DNA of 64,000 nucleotides from Planctomycetota bacterium (GTDB lineage Bacteria > Planctomycetota > UBA1135 > JAKEFM01), in contig JAKEFM010000246.1 of NCBI GenBank assembly GCA_022616055.1, positions 1 through 64,000 on the forward strand, in the 5' to 3' direction. Position 1 is the stretch's first letter. The number at the start of each line of letters is the position of its first letter. The notes under the pieces are model-generated. The model searched no databases. It worked only from the letters and a program-made list of their open reading frames with translations, and was not told the origin of the DNA. The translations under genes were made by a program, and so were the position numbers. Of the stretch, positions 34,760 to 43,936 are shown piece by piece.

Positions 34760-36664
34760 TCAGAGGGTGAGGGTGACCTTCAGGGCGTCCGAGACGGAGA
34801 CGAGCCCGCTCGCCGAGCCCGCGTCGGCGGTCGCCCACTGGGCGTACGCCTCGCCGCAGGCGAGCCCGGGCTGCGCGGGGAGAGGGAGGAGGACGCACCG
34901 CGTGCCGCTCCCCGCGGGACCGGCGGTGTTCGGGGCGGGGACGTAGGTGGCGAGGCCGGCGAGTCCCACGAAGAGCGGGCAGGAGGGGATCAGGGGGAGA
35001 CCGCCCGGAGGCGCCGGGGCCGCGGAGATCGCGAGGATGCTGAGCGCCCCGCCGAGGGCCTCCGTCAGGGTGAGGCCGAAGGTCGCGCTCCCGAGCATCG
35101 GCGGCACGCCGGTCGTGCCGATCCTCGGGACGAACCCGCCGGTGCCCGCGCACCCCGCGCCGTAGTAGCGGACCGTCCCGCAGTCGCAGGGGGTCGCGAG
35201 GAGGTTCGTGAACGGGACAGAGGTGTTCTGGCTCCCGAGGAAGGGGGCGAAGAAGGCCCCCCCGTCGACGTCCTCGATGGTGGCCGAGGTGGCGAGGAAG
35301 CCCGTCGACACGAAGCCCGCCTGGTCGTAGCGGAACTCGACGGCATCCGTCAGCTCGTGGAAGACCGCCTGGAAGCTCACGGAGTCGGTCGTCGCCACGC
35401 AGTCCGCGCTGGTCGTCAGGTGCCGGCCGAAGTCGTTCCACTCGAAGGTCAGCGTCCGCGCCCCGGCGAGCCCGTCGACCCTCCAGCCCGCGAAGGAGCC
35501 GGTCTTCGCCTCGAGGTCGTCCCACCAGGGGGTGACGAAGAGGTTCGGGTGCCCCGAGGTCCCGGGGTCCGCGTTCTGGTTGAGGTCGAGGCACAGGGGA
35601 TCCCCGAAGATGACGATGCCGTTCGCGTTCATGTCGAAGTTCCGCGACGGCGTGGCGAAGAGGGTGATCCGCCACGGGAGGAGGGTCGGGCCGACCGCGG
35701 CGGACCCGGGGGCGCCCGAGGGGCGGCGCGCGGAGCTCCCGTCGTCGAGACAGGTGGGGCAGGCGGACCCCCCGGCGAATTCGGCCGCCGGACCGAACGC
35801 CACGGTCCCCGGCAGGCCCTCGATCGTCGTGAATCCGGCGCCGGTGCCGACCGCCGTGTAGGAGGGGAGAACCGGATTCACCGAGGTCGGGCCGAAGCGG
35901 ACGTTGTGGAGGGGGAACCGGGTGTTCGCGCCGCCGAAGCCCGTCCCGTCCACGCCGACCGACGCCCCGGAGTTCTCCAGGCCGATCGTCGCCGTCAGTC
36001 CCGACTGCGGGAGGCTCCCCGTCGGGCCGCAGGCGTCGGCCGGGTAGGGAGCGCACGAGACGGTCGACGGGGCGGTGAACGGCCCGTAGCGGAACTCGAT
36101 CTCCCCCGTCGGCAGGAGGGCCGCCTGGAACGTCAGGCTGCCTCCGGTGCCCGGCGCCCCGCCCGCGGCCGCGTCGGAGGACGCCTTCATGTTGTTCCAC
36201 TCGACGACGAGGCCGGTCGGGCCCGGCAGGTAGGCGATCGTCGAGGCGTCCGCGGCGGGCCCCGTCTTGAGGTCGTCCCAGAAGGGGGCGACGACGCCGT
36301 TCGGCGCGGAGGAGTTCGGGAAGGTCGTGTTCGCCGAGACCACGCTCCCCGCCACGTTCGTCGTCCCGAGGGTGAGGAACCCGTTCGAGGAGACCGCGGC
36401 GAAGGTCACGGCGGTCCCGAAGAAGTTGAAGGAGAACGGGATCGGGATCGCGGATCCCGCCGCCGTCCCCGAGTTGTCGGAGCAGGCGGCGAAGTTCGCG
36501 AGGACCACCGTCCCGGGCTGGCCGAGGATCGACGTGAAGCCCTGCGCGATGGGACACGCGAAGTAGCTGGCGACGGGAGTCCCGGTCACGGGGCAGGGGA
36601 TCTGTCCCGCGGCCGACGCGCCGAGGAGGGAGACGAGGAGACACGAAGCGGAGGCGGTCTTCAT
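34760..36664 (-). CDS. Large secreted beta-rich protein with two related repeats
   Basis: 634 aa from the ATG at 36664 with signal peptide MKTASASCLLVSLLGASAAG. Two halves share a pattern: GFTSILGQPGTVVLANFAACSDN in the first and AGFTTIEGLPGTVAFGPAAEFAGG in the second. Each is followed by FWDDL- or WWDDL-type strands and a stretch like EFRYGPF or EFRYDQA. This resembles nidogen-like or other beta-sandwich modules found in Planctomycetota. The C-terminal 130 residues (YYGAGCAGTGGFVPRIG) form a compact beta domain also seen in another secreted protein here. It is probably exported and surface-located; function unknown. Confidence 0.72.
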   Translation of the reverse strand: MKTASASCLLVSLLGASAAGQIPCPVTGTPVASYFACPIAQGFTSILGQPGTVVLANFAACSDNSGTAAGSAIPIPFSFNFFGTAVTFAAVSSNGFLTLGTTNVAGSVVSANTTFPNSSAPNGVVAPFWDDLKTGPAADASTIAYLPGPTGLVVEWNNMKASSDAAAGGAPGTGGSLTFQAALLPTGEIEFRYGPFTAPSTVSCAPYPADACGPTGSLPQSGLTATIGLENSGASVGVDGTGFGGANTRFPLHNVRFGPTSVNPVLPSYTAVGTGAGFTTIEGLPGTVAFGPAAEFAGGSACPTCLDDGSSARRPSGAPGSAAVGPTLLPWRITLFATPSRNFDMNANGIVIFGDPLCLDLNQNADPGTSGHPNLFVTPWWDDLEAKTGSFAGWRVDGLAGARTLTFEWNDFGRHLTTSADCVATTDSVSFQAVFHELTDAVEFRYDQAGFVSTGFLATSATIEDVDGGAFFAPFLGSQNTSVPFTNLLATPCDCGTVRYYGAGCAGTGGFVPRIGTTGVPPMLGSATFGLTLTEALGGALSILAISAAPAPPGGLPLIPSCPLFVGLAGLATYVPAPNTAGPAGSGTRCVLLPLPAQPGLACGEAYAQWATADAGSASGLVSVSDALKVTLTL

Positions 36665-36869
36665 CGGGATCTCGCTTGCCCGGAACCACCCGGGCCTTCC
36701 GGGGACTCGGCGCGAGCCCCGGGGTATCCCGCGAGGCTCTGGGCCCACCAAGGACGACTCTAGGGGGACGAGTCTAGGGGCGAATCCGAATCCGTACAGT
36801 GCGTGGGATACGCGCACCCGGCCCCGGGCTTTCCGTGGAGGAGATCCGAGAGTCAAATGTCCCTCCCTC

Positions 36870-37505
36870 ATGCGTGCCCGAAGGAACCGGAAGTCCTCCT
36901 CGGGTGCACCCGACCTCTCGCGGCGCGATCTCCTGAAGGGCCTCGGGCTCGCGGCGGCCGGCGCCGCGGTCCCTCCGGGCTGCGCCACGCCTCCAACGGC
37001 CCGGGCGGCACCCGCCCTCCGCAGGGTCGGCCCGGGTCCGACGTCCGTCGCCTTCACCCTCAACGGGAAGCGCACGCGCGTCGAGGTCGAGCCGCGCCTC
37101 ACCCTCCTCGACGTCCTGCGGGAGCGGCTCGACCACACGGGAGCGAAGGAGGTCTGCGACCGCGGCGCGTGCGGAGCCTGCACGGTCCTCCTCGACGGGA
37201 GGCCCGTGAACGCCTGCATGGTCCTCGCCCTCGACTGCGAGGGGCGCGACCTCCTCACGATCGAGGGGATCGGGACTCCCGAGTCGCCCGACCGCGCGCA
37301 GCGCGCGTTCTGCGAGACCGACGCCCTCCAGTGCGGCTTCTGCACGCCGGGGATGGTGACCTCGATCTACGCGCTCCTCCGCCGCCATCCCGACCCGACC
37401 CTCGCCCAGGTCCGAGAGGCGTGCGCCGGGAACCTCTGCCGCTGCGGGACCTACCCGAAGGTGTTCGAGGCGGCGCTGCGCGCGGCGCGGGAGAGGAAGG
37501 GCTGA
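36870..37505 (+). CDS. Aldehyde oxidoreductase, [2Fe-2S] subunit (PaoA/YagT-like)
   Basis: 211 aa with a Tat signal peptide (SRRDLLKGLGLAAAGAAV). Two [2Fe-2S] clusters are evident. The plant-type one is CDRGACGACTVLLDGRPVNAC, and the second is CGFCTPG with CRCGTY. In PaoABC-type enzymes this subunit carries electrons between FAD and the molybdenum site. The Tat signal predicts a periplasmic complex. It is first in a run of five overlapping genes. Confidence 0.93.
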   Translation: MRARRNRKSSSGAPDLSRRDLLKGLGLAAAGAAVPPGCATPPTARAAPALRRVGPGPTSVAFTLNGKRTRVEVEPRLTLLDVLRERLDHTGAKEVCDRGACGACTVLLDGRPVNACMVLALDCEGRDLLTIEGIGTPESPDRAQRAFCETDALQCGFCTPGMVTSIYALLRRHPDPTLAQVREACAGNLCRCGTYPKVFEAALRAARERKG

Positions 37506-39727
37506 TGCGCCGGCGCAAGGAGGTCAAGGGGACCTTCGGCTTCGAAGGTCGGCCGATGGAGGTGAAGGTCGAGATCGAGCCCGACCGCCCCCGGCCCTGG
37601 GACCTCTCGACCAAGCTCTCCGTCGCCGGGACCGCCGTCCCCCGGGTCGACGGACCCGCGAAGACGACCGGGCGCGCGAAGTACACCTTCGACGTCAGCC
37701 TCCCGGGGATGCTCCACGGCGCGGTCCTGCGCTCGCCCCACCCCCACGCGAAGGTCGTCTCGATCGATGCCTCGGCGGCCCGGGCGATGCCCGGCGTCCG
37801 CGCGGTGAAGACCTACGAGGGGAAGACGGTCAAGTTCGCGGGGGACGAGGTCGCCGCGGTCGCGGCCGCGACCCCCGAGGTCGCCGAAGACGCCCTCGAG
37901 ACGATCCGGGTGAAGGTCGAGACCCGTCCCTTCGTCGCGACGATCGACGAGGCGATGGCGGAGGGAGCGCCCCGCGTCCACGCCAAGCGCCAGAACGTCG
38001 ACACGAGCGGGCCCCACGGCGACGGGGACGTCGAGAAGGGGTTCGCCGAGGCGGAGATCGTCCTCGAGGCGACCTACCGCACCCAGGTCCAGACCCACGC
38101 CCCGCTCGAGACGCACGGCTTCGTCGCGAAGTGGGAGGGGGAGGAGCTGACCGTCTGGGCCTCGACCCAGGGGACCTTCTCCGTCCGCGAGGACCTCGCC
38201 TCGCACTTCCGGATCCCCGCCTCGAAGGTCCGCGTGATCGCGGAGCATGTCGGCGGGGGCTTCGGATCGAAGTTCGGCGCGGGATTCTGGGGCGTCTGCG
38301 CCGCCGAGCTCGCCCGCGAGGCGGGCGCCCCCGTGAAGCTCATGCTCGACCGCAAGGGGGAGCACCTCGCCGCGGGCAATCGCCCCGACTCGATCCAGAA
38401 GATGAAGGTGGGCGCGCGGAAGGACGGGACGATCACCGCCTGGGAGGTGCGCACCTGGGGGACGGCCGGGATCGGCGGAGGGGCCGGCGTCGCGAACCCG
38501 ATGATCTACGACCTCGGCGTGACCCGGAAATGGGAGGCCGACGTCTACACGCACGCGGGGCCCGGCTGCGCGATGCGGGCTCCGGGCCACCCGCAGGGCT
38601 CCTTCGCCCTCGAGGGGATGCTCGACGAGGTCGCCGCCGCGATCCGGAAGGACCCGCTCGAGCTCCGGACGAGGATCGATGGGCACCCCGCCCGGCGAGA
38701 GCAGTGGCGGATCGGCGCCGAGAGGATCGGCTGGCACCGCCGGGGGGTCCTCAACGAGGGCGCGGGGCGCGTGCGTCGCGGCCTCGGCTGCGCCGCCTCG
38801 ACCTGGGGGAACGCGGGGGACACGGGCGTGCAGGTCGGCGTCGCGATCCACCCCGACGGCTCGGTCGAGGTCAGGAACGGCTGCCAGGACATCGGCACGG
38901 GGACCCGGACGTTGATGGCGGTGATCGCCGCGGAGGAGCTCGGCGTCGAGCCCGCCCGCATCGCCGTCCGCCTCGGCGACACGAGCCTCGGCGTCGGCCC
39001 CGCGAGCGGGGGCTCGACGACCGCCCCGAGCGTCGGCCCGGCCGTTCGCGAGGGCGCCTTCCGCGCGAAGCGCGCCCTCTTCGAGAAGGCCGCCTCCCGG
39101 CTCGGGGCGAGGCCCGAGGGCCTCGAGTCGAGGGGTGGCCGGGTCTTCGTCCGCGACGATCCCTCGAAGGGGATCTCCTGGAAGGAGGCCTGCGCGACCC
39201 TGGGCGCGACGCCGATCGAGGTCACCGGGGAGCGCCGCAAGAACTTCGACGGATGGAGAGGGGACAACGCCGGGTGCCAGTTCGCCGAGGTGGAGGTCGA
39301 CACCGCGACGGGTGTTGCCCGCGTCCTCAAGGTCGTCGCGATCCAGGACGCGGGGACCGTGATCGACCGGCTCACCTTCGAGAGCCAGGTGATCGGCGGG
39401 GTGATCCAGGGCCTCTCCTTCGCCCTCTTCGAGGAGCGGGTGATGGACCGGCGCTTCGGGGTGATGCTCAATCCCAATCTCGACGCCTACAAGATCGCGG
39501 GCTCCCTCGACATGCCCGAGATCGAGGCGATCCCCTTCGAGATCCGCCCCGGGTTGAACGACTGCGGAATCCTCGGCCTCGGCGAGCCGCCGGTGATCCC
39601 TACGGCGGCGGCGATCGGGAACGCCGTCTCGCACGCGATCGGCGGGCGAATCCGGGAGCTCCCGATCACGCCGGCCCGCGTGCTCGCCGCGCTCTCCTCC
39701 CCCTCCTCGCCCGAGGGTGGACGATGA
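37505..39727 (+). CDS. Aldehyde oxidoreductase, molybdopterin subunit (PaoC-like)
   Basis: 740 aa, starting in the TGATG overlap with the [2Fe-2S] gene. Xanthine-dehydrogenase/aldehyde-oxidase large-subunit features are HVGGGFGSKFG (molybdopterin loop), the catalytic Glu in GLGEPPVIPTAAAIGNAV, and the Q-loop region GTRTLMAVIAAEE. The length fits PaoC. The catalytic Glu is present, so it should be active on aldehydes or N-heterocycles. The FAD subunit follows (ATGA). Confidence 0.95.
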   Translation: MRRRKEVKGTFGFEGRPMEVKVEIEPDRPRPWDLSTKLSVAGTAVPRVDGPAKTTGRAKYTFDVSLPGMLHGAVLRSPHPHAKVVSIDASAARAMPGVRAVKTYEGKTVKFAGDEVAAVAAATPEVAEDALETIRVKVETRPFVATIDEAMAEGAPRVHAKRQNVDTSGPHGDGDVEKGFAEAEIVLEATYRTQVQTHAPLETHGFVAKWEGEELTVWASTQGTFSVREDLASHFRIPASKVRVIAEHVGGGFGSKFGAGFWGVCAAELAREAGAPVKLMLDRKGEHLAAGNRPDSIQKMKVGARKDGTITAWEVRTWGTAGIGGGAGVANPMIYDLGVTRKWEADVYTHAGPGCAMRAPGHPQGSFALEGMLDEVAAAIRKDPLELRTRIDGHPARREQWRIGAERIGWHRRGVLNEGAGRVRRGLGCAASTWGNAGDTGVQVGVAIHPDGSVEVRNGCQDIGTGTRTLMAVIAAEELGVEPARIAVRLGDTSLGVGPASGGSTTAPSVGPAVREGAFRAKRALFEKAASRLGARPEGLESRGGRVFVRDDPSKGISWKEACATLGATPIEVTGERRKNFDGWRGDNAGCQFAEVEVDTATGVARVLKVVAIQDAGTVIDRLTFESQVIGGVIQGLSFALFEERVMDRRFGVMLNPNLDAYKIAGSLDMPEIEAIPFEIRPGLNDCGILGLGEPPVIPTAAAIGNAVSHAIGGRIRELPITPARVLAALSSPSSPEGGR

Positions 39728-40695
39728 GAGCCTTCGCCGTCGTCCTCCCCCGCTCGCTCGAGGAGGCGCGGGCGGCGCTTGCGGAGGAGGGTTCGGTCCT
39801 GAAGGCGGGAGGCATCGACCTCCTCGATCGCCTGAAGGAGAGGTTGATCGCGCCGGACACCCTCGTCTCGTTCCGCGACGTCTCGGGCCTCGACCGGATC
39901 GAGGCGGGTCCTGACGGGGTCCGGATCGGTGCGCTCGTCACCCTTGCCCGGATCGCCGAGGATCCCCTGATCCGTGAGCGGGCGACCGCGCTCGCGCGCG
40001 CCGCCGGCGACGCGGCGACCCCGCAGATCAGGAACGTCGCCACCGCCGGCGGAAACCTCGTCCAGAAGACGCGCTGCTGGTACTACCGGCACCGCGACCT
40101 CCCCTGCCTCAAGCGGGGGGACGATCTCTGCCCCGCCCTCGAGGGTCGGAATCGATATCACGCGATCCTCGCCTACGGCCGCTGCCCCTCCGTCCATGCG
40201 AGCAACCTCGCTCCCGCCCTGATCGCGCTCGACGCGCGCCTGCGGATCGAGGGACCCCGCGGCGCGCGCGAGTCGGAGGTCGAGTCGTTCTTCGCGAACG
40301 ATCCGGCGGATCCCGCTCGCGAGAACACCTTGGCGGCCGGCGACGTGATCACGCACCTCCTGGTTCCGGGCGGCCGCGGACGGAGCGCCTACCGCGAGGT
40401 CCGCGAGAAGCAGTCGTTCGACTGGCCGCTCGTCTCCGCGGCCGCGGCCGTCCGCCTCGAGAAGGGCCGGATCGCCTCCCTTCGCGTCGCCCTCGGCGCT
40501 GTCGCCCCCGTCCCGCTCCGCGCCCGGGAGGTCGAAGCGGCCCTGCTCGGGAAGGTCCCCGATCCCGCCTCCGTCCGGGATGCCGCGTCGCGGGCGTTCG
40601 CCGCGGCTCGCCCCCTCGCGGAGAACGGCTTCAAGGTTCCGATGGGGATCGCCTGCCTCTCGGACACGATCCTCGAGGCGATCGGTCCGCCGTGA
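39724..40695 (+). CDS. Aldehyde oxidoreductase, FAD subunit with 4Fe-4S Cys set (PaoB-like)
   Basis: 323 aa. The FAD site is seen in TPQIRNVATAGGNLVQKTRC. The following C-x9-C-x7-C spaced run (CWYYRHRDLPCLKRGDDLC) and a later Cys in RCPSVHASNLAPALIALDAR match the extra cluster of PaoB-type subunits. The enzyme set is therefore the PaoABC type rather than plain xanthine dehydrogenase. It overlaps the next small gene by 4 nt (GTGA). Confidence 0.9.
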   Translation: MRAFAVVLPRSLEEARAALAEEGSVLKAGGIDLLDRLKERLIAPDTLVSFRDVSGLDRIEAGPDGVRIGALVTLARIAEDPLIRERATALARAAGDAATPQIRNVATAGGNLVQKTRCWYYRHRDLPCLKRGDDLCPALEGRNRYHAILAYGRCPSVHASNLAPALIALDARLRIEGPRGARESEVESFFANDPADPARENTLAAGDVITHLLVPGGRGRSAYREVREKQSFDWPLVSAAAAVRLEKGRIASLRVALGAVAPVPLRAREVEAALLGKVPDPASVRDAASRAFAAARPLAENGFKVPMGIACLSDTILEAIGPP

Positions 40696-40928
40696 CATCG
40701 GATCCCCAGGCCCCTTCCCCGCCGGCCGGAGCCGCCTGCCTCCGCCTCCGGACGAAGACGATGTACACGCCGGTCTCGCGACCCGCGCCCGACCCGCAGC
40801 GCCACTGGCGCACGGCCGCCTACTGGTGCCAGCGGACGATGCGGCCGACGGGCCCCGACGACGAGCCGGCGGATCCGAAGGCGTGCGTTCCGCCGCGCGC
40901 GTGCTACGAGGGAGAGGGGGCGGGATGA
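40692..40928 (+). CDS. 78-aa Cys-containing protein coupled to the aldehyde oxidoreductase operon
   Basis: Starts at the GTG inside the FAD-subunit stop and ends on the ATG of the next gene, so both flanks are 4-nt overlaps that support expression. It has Cys at 16, 46, 65 and 71 and conserved-looking motifs RTKTMYT, AAYWCQRTM, GPDD and PRACYE. The four Cys could hold a metal. No known maturation factor matches (it is not a XdhC/PaoD-type protein). Function unknown. Confidence 0.62.
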   Translation: MTSDPQAPSPPAGAACLRLRTKTMYTPVSRPAPDPQRHWRTAAYWCQRTMRPTGPDDEPADPKACVPPRACYEGEGAG

Positions 40929-41866
40929 GTCGCGGATCGCTCCTCTTCCTCGCGGCGATCTCCTTTCCCGGCGCAGCCGGCTCGATCCAGGAATCCCGAC
41001 CCGCGCCCGCCGACGCCGCCTCGGAGGTCTCGGAGATCGTCGCCTTCGGCGAGCGCATCGGGCTCCCCCCGACGCCCCACTTCCGCCGGGTGGATCGGGC
41101 GCTCGGGGCGATCCACATCCTCTACGCCTGCCCCCCGTTCGAGCTGCGCCGCCACTACAACGAGATCTACCGGACGCACTCCTCCGACCTCGCGGTCGTC
41201 GAGAAGGCGGCGGACGTCGCCCGGGCCCGCGGGGAGGACGTCCGGGTCGAGAGCGTGGAGGCGACCGCGGAGGGGTCGTGCCCGGTCACGCGCGCGCTCC
41301 TCGACGCGTCGCTGCCGCGCCGGGTCTACGTCGTCCTCCACGAGAACGCGCATGTCGGGCTGCGGTGCGACCTGACGGTCGAGGAGCCCCTCGCCGACGC
41401 GATCGCGTCGATCGGCTGCGAGGCGTACCTCGAGGAGCGGTTCGGACCCGACTCGCCGCAGCTGCGCTCCGCCCGGCGCTCCCGGGCGCGGTACGACCGG
41501 CTCTGCGCCTTCGTCGAGGAGGTGTACCAGGGGCTCGCCCTCCTCTACGCGACCCTCCCCGCCGACCCCGTCCGGCGGGACCGGCTCCGCCGCGACGCCC
41601 TCGAGGAGGCCCGGGGACGGTTCGCGGCCCTCGTCGCGGAGGATGGCTGGGGCTTCGAGCGGGACGACCTCAACAACGCCTTCCTCACGCGGCAGCACAC
41701 CTTCGCGCGCCACCGCCCTCTCGCCTTCGCGGCCGCCGAGGCCTTCGAGCGGCCGCGCGAGGCGGTGAGCCGCCTCCTCGCCGTCCCGGAGTCGGAGGAG
41801 AAGGCGATCGCCTACCTCCGGCGGCTCGCCGAGGGCGCTCCCGCGACGCCCGGCGCCCGAGACTGA
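40925..41866 (+). CDS. Secreted metallopeptidase-like protein with HENAH motif
   Basis: 313 aa from the ATG in the ATGA overlap. It begins with signal peptide MSRGSLLFLAAISFPGAAGS. The motif VYVVLHENAHVGLRCDLTVEEPLADAIASIGCEAYLEERFG gives H-E-x-x-H with a downstream Glu, the pattern of zinc peptidases such as the DUF2265/aminopeptidase group, though the match is only local. Long helices follow. It is coupled to the 78-aa gene, but why it shares an operon with the oxidoreductase is not clear. Confidence 0.62.
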   Translation: MSRGSLLFLAAISFPGAAGSIQESRPAPADAASEVSEIVAFGERIGLPPTPHFRRVDRALGAIHILYACPPFELRRHYNEIYRTHSSDLAVVEKAADVARARGEDVRVESVEATAEGSCPVTRALLDASLPRRVYVVLHENAHVGLRCDLTVEEPLADAIASIGCEAYLEERFGPDSPQLRSARRSRARYDRLCAFVEEVYQGLALLYATLPADPVRRDRLRRDALEEARGRFAALVAEDGWGFERDDLNNAFLTRQHTFARHRPLAFAAAEAFERPREAVSRLLAVPESEEKAIAYLRRLAEGAPATPGARD

Positions 41867-42216
41867 CCGCGTCGGGCGTCGCTGAGGTTCATCGGCAGCT
41901 CGCGCCGAGCGGCGGTTCGAGGCTGCCCCAGCACTCGTCCGCGCGCCACTCCCCGCCGCCACACTCATGGTCACGCCCGCCTCCGATCGTCGATCCTAGA
42001 ACCCCGTAGAGGCCTTCTCTCCCGGCTCACGCAGGACAATGGTCGATCGGCGCCTTCCCGCTCGCCCCGGCGGACCCCATGGGGCCGGTCTCCTCCCCGG
42101 CACGCACGCGAGAATAACGTCATCTGTAGAGTTCGAGGCGCGCGGTCTTCGGGGGCGCCCAGGCCCCGCGCGCGGCCTTGCTAGGCCGGGCCTCGGACTC
42201 GAAGGCCCTGGCGCAA
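41867..42216. other. 350-bp intergenic stretch without a gene
   Basis: Lies between convergent genes. No start plus ribosome-binding site with coding-like sequence is visible on either strand. It holds a nested GC-rich hairpin (listed separately) and otherwise nothing I recognise. Confidence 0.6.
42138..42173 (-). terminator. Nested hairpin downstream of the FG-GAP gene
   Basis: Outer arms GCGCGCGG (42138-42145) and CCGCGCGC (42166-42173) are perfect and enclose a GGGGC/GCCCC stem. On the minus strand it follows the FG-GAP stop at 42217 by about 43 nt and is followed by a more T-containing stretch. Confidence 0.4.
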
Positions 42217-43932
42217 CTACAGGATCGTGGCGACGAGGCGACGAGTCGTCACTCCGGGGAACGCACCGGGCCCAGGGTCGGGCGCGTACCACTGGAAGGC
42301 GACGGACGCTCCAGTGAGGGAGGGATCGACCGGGATCGTCATGTTCACCGCGCTCCCTCCAACCGAGGGCCCTGGCCGCGGCGTGACCGAGGCCGGGACG
42401 ACGTCGAGCAGGGGGACCGAGAGGAAGCACCCCGGAAGCCCGAACACGGCGAGATCCACCGGCAGCGGAATCCCGCCCCAGGAGTTCAGCGGCGGGCCGA
42501 ACAACAGCAGCGCGGGACCCGGCGCGGGAACCCGGGACAGGTTCACCGTTACCGATCCGCCGAGGACAGGCGATCCCGTGATCCCGATCGCGGGCGCCAG
42601 TCCGCTTGCGCCTGTGCACGCCTGCCCGTCGATGGAGACGCCTGTCGGAACCATGCTCCAGATCTCGACCCGACCGAGGTTGTTGGTCGCGAAATCGGCG
42701 AGCCCGTCCCCGTTCAGATCACCGGCGCCTCGGACCAGGCGCCCCATCATTCCTCCGAAATAGGGACCGTTGAGCTGGACGAGCGCGTTCCCCGTCGCTC
42801 CCGACACGACGACGACCGCGCCGTAGTAAAGCTGCCCTCCGGTCGGAGGGAACGATCCATCCGCGCCCACGACGATGTCTTCGAACCCATCCCCGTCCAC
42901 GTCGCCGGCGGAGGCGATCGTTAGCCCGAAGTTCACCAGGTTCGTGAGGGCCGGCGTCGTGTAGGTCAGGATGGGGCTCCCCCACGAGAACACGGTGATC
43001 CCCCCCAGCCCTCCATTCGCTGACCTCGTGACCAGCTCCCTTGCGCCGTCGAAGTCGAGGTCCCCGACCGAGGCGATGTCCCAGCCGACGAAACCGGGGC
43101 CGTTGATCGAGTAGAGCGGCAGGCCCGTCCCGCCAGAGATGACGACCGCCTCCCAGGGATAGATGAAGTGATCCAGGGCGAAGTCGTCCTTCCCATCCCC
43201 ATCGAGATCTCCCATCGCGGCGAAGCGCGCCCCGAGCACATCACCAGTGGCACCCCCGGGGACGTAGAGCAATGGGGATCCGGTGAAAACGTCGACGACC
43301 CACGCCTCGCCGGCAGAGATGAGCCCGCCGGGATCGGCCGACGGAGCCCCGATCACGGGATCGGGCACGCCGTCGCCGTCGACATCCGTGTGACCGCAGA
43401 GCCCCAGACCGAACAAATCCGCAGTCTGGGAGCCCGTGATCAGAAGCAGGAGGCTCATGCCGGCGGGGGAAAGGACGACGACCTGGCCCGGTGCACCGGA
43501 GTTCGAGAGCCCCGCGAGAAACTCGGGGATCCCGTCCCCGTCCACGTCCCCTAGCGTTTCCAGGGTTTCGCCCAGCCCCGTCTGGTTCGTCCCGAGCGAG
43601 GAGTTCGTCCTCTCTCCGAGGAGCGCCCCGGTCCCGCCGGCGTAAACCCGCACGGCCCCGGAACCCAGCGCCATGGGATGCCCCGTCGCGAAGTCGGGAA
43701 CGCCGTCCCCATTCACGTCTCCCAGCACGCAGAATCCCGAGACTGCCTGAGTCCACTGGCTCGTACCGGTCGTCGGAAAGGGAGGGATCGACTGAAGGAG
43801 GCTCTGACCGCGCGCCGCCCCGACGGCCAGCAAGACCAGGGCGAGTGGCCGGAGGCACCGGCACGCTCCCTGCAGAGATCGCGGCGGCGAAAGCTCGCCG
43901 GGCTGCGGGACGGATCGGCGTGTCCTGAACAC
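42217..43932 (-). CDS. Secreted FG-GAP seven-bladed propeller protein
   Basis: 571 aa. Signal-like N-terminus (LALVLLAVGAARGQ). Seven FG-GAP/integrin-alpha-type Ca-binding loops are counted: DVNGDGVPDF, DVDGDGIPEF, DVDGDGVPDP, DLDGDGKDDF, DLDFDGARELV, DVDGDGFEDI, DLNGDGLADF. The fifth is degenerate. This matches a seven-bladed beta-propeller. The C-terminal 120 residues form a beta domain (GLAPAIGITGSPVLGGSV) related in pattern to the C-terminus of the protein at 34760-36664. It is probably a surface protein binding ligands or other cells. Four nt separate it from the upstream BNR-type gene. Confidence 0.85.
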   Translation of the reverse strand: MFRTRRSVPQPGELSPPRSLQGACRCLRPLALVLLAVGAARGQSLLQSIPPFPTTGTSQWTQAVSGFCVLGDVNGDGVPDFATGHPMALGSGAVRVYAGGTGALLGERTNSSLGTNQTGLGETLETLGDVDGDGIPEFLAGLSNSGAPGQVVVLSPAGMSLLLLITGSQTADLFGLGLCGHTDVDGDGVPDPVIGAPSADPGGLISAGEAWVVDVFTGSPLLYVPGGATGDVLGARFAAMGDLDGDGKDDFALDHFIYPWEAVVISGGTGLPLYSINGPGFVGWDIASVGDLDFDGARELVTRSANGGLGGITVFSWGSPILTYTTPALTNLVNFGLTIASAGDVDGDGFEDIVVGADGSFPPTGGQLYYGAVVVVSGATGNALVQLNGPYFGGMMGRLVRGAGDLNGDGLADFATNNLGRVEIWSMVPTGVSIDGQACTGASGLAPAIGITGSPVLGGSVTVNLSRVPAPGPALLLFGPPLNSWGGIPLPVDLAVFGLPGCFLSVPLLDVVPASVTPRPGPSVGGSAVNMTIPVDPSLTGASVAFQWYAPDPGPGAFPGVTTRRLVATIL

Positions 43933-43936
43933 GGGA

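Noticed and set aside
36757-36800. Short tandem repeats (TCTAGGGG twice, AATCCG twice) between the secreted protein and the PaoA-like gene
   Set aside because: Too short and imperfect to call a regulatory array; likely chance or slippage.
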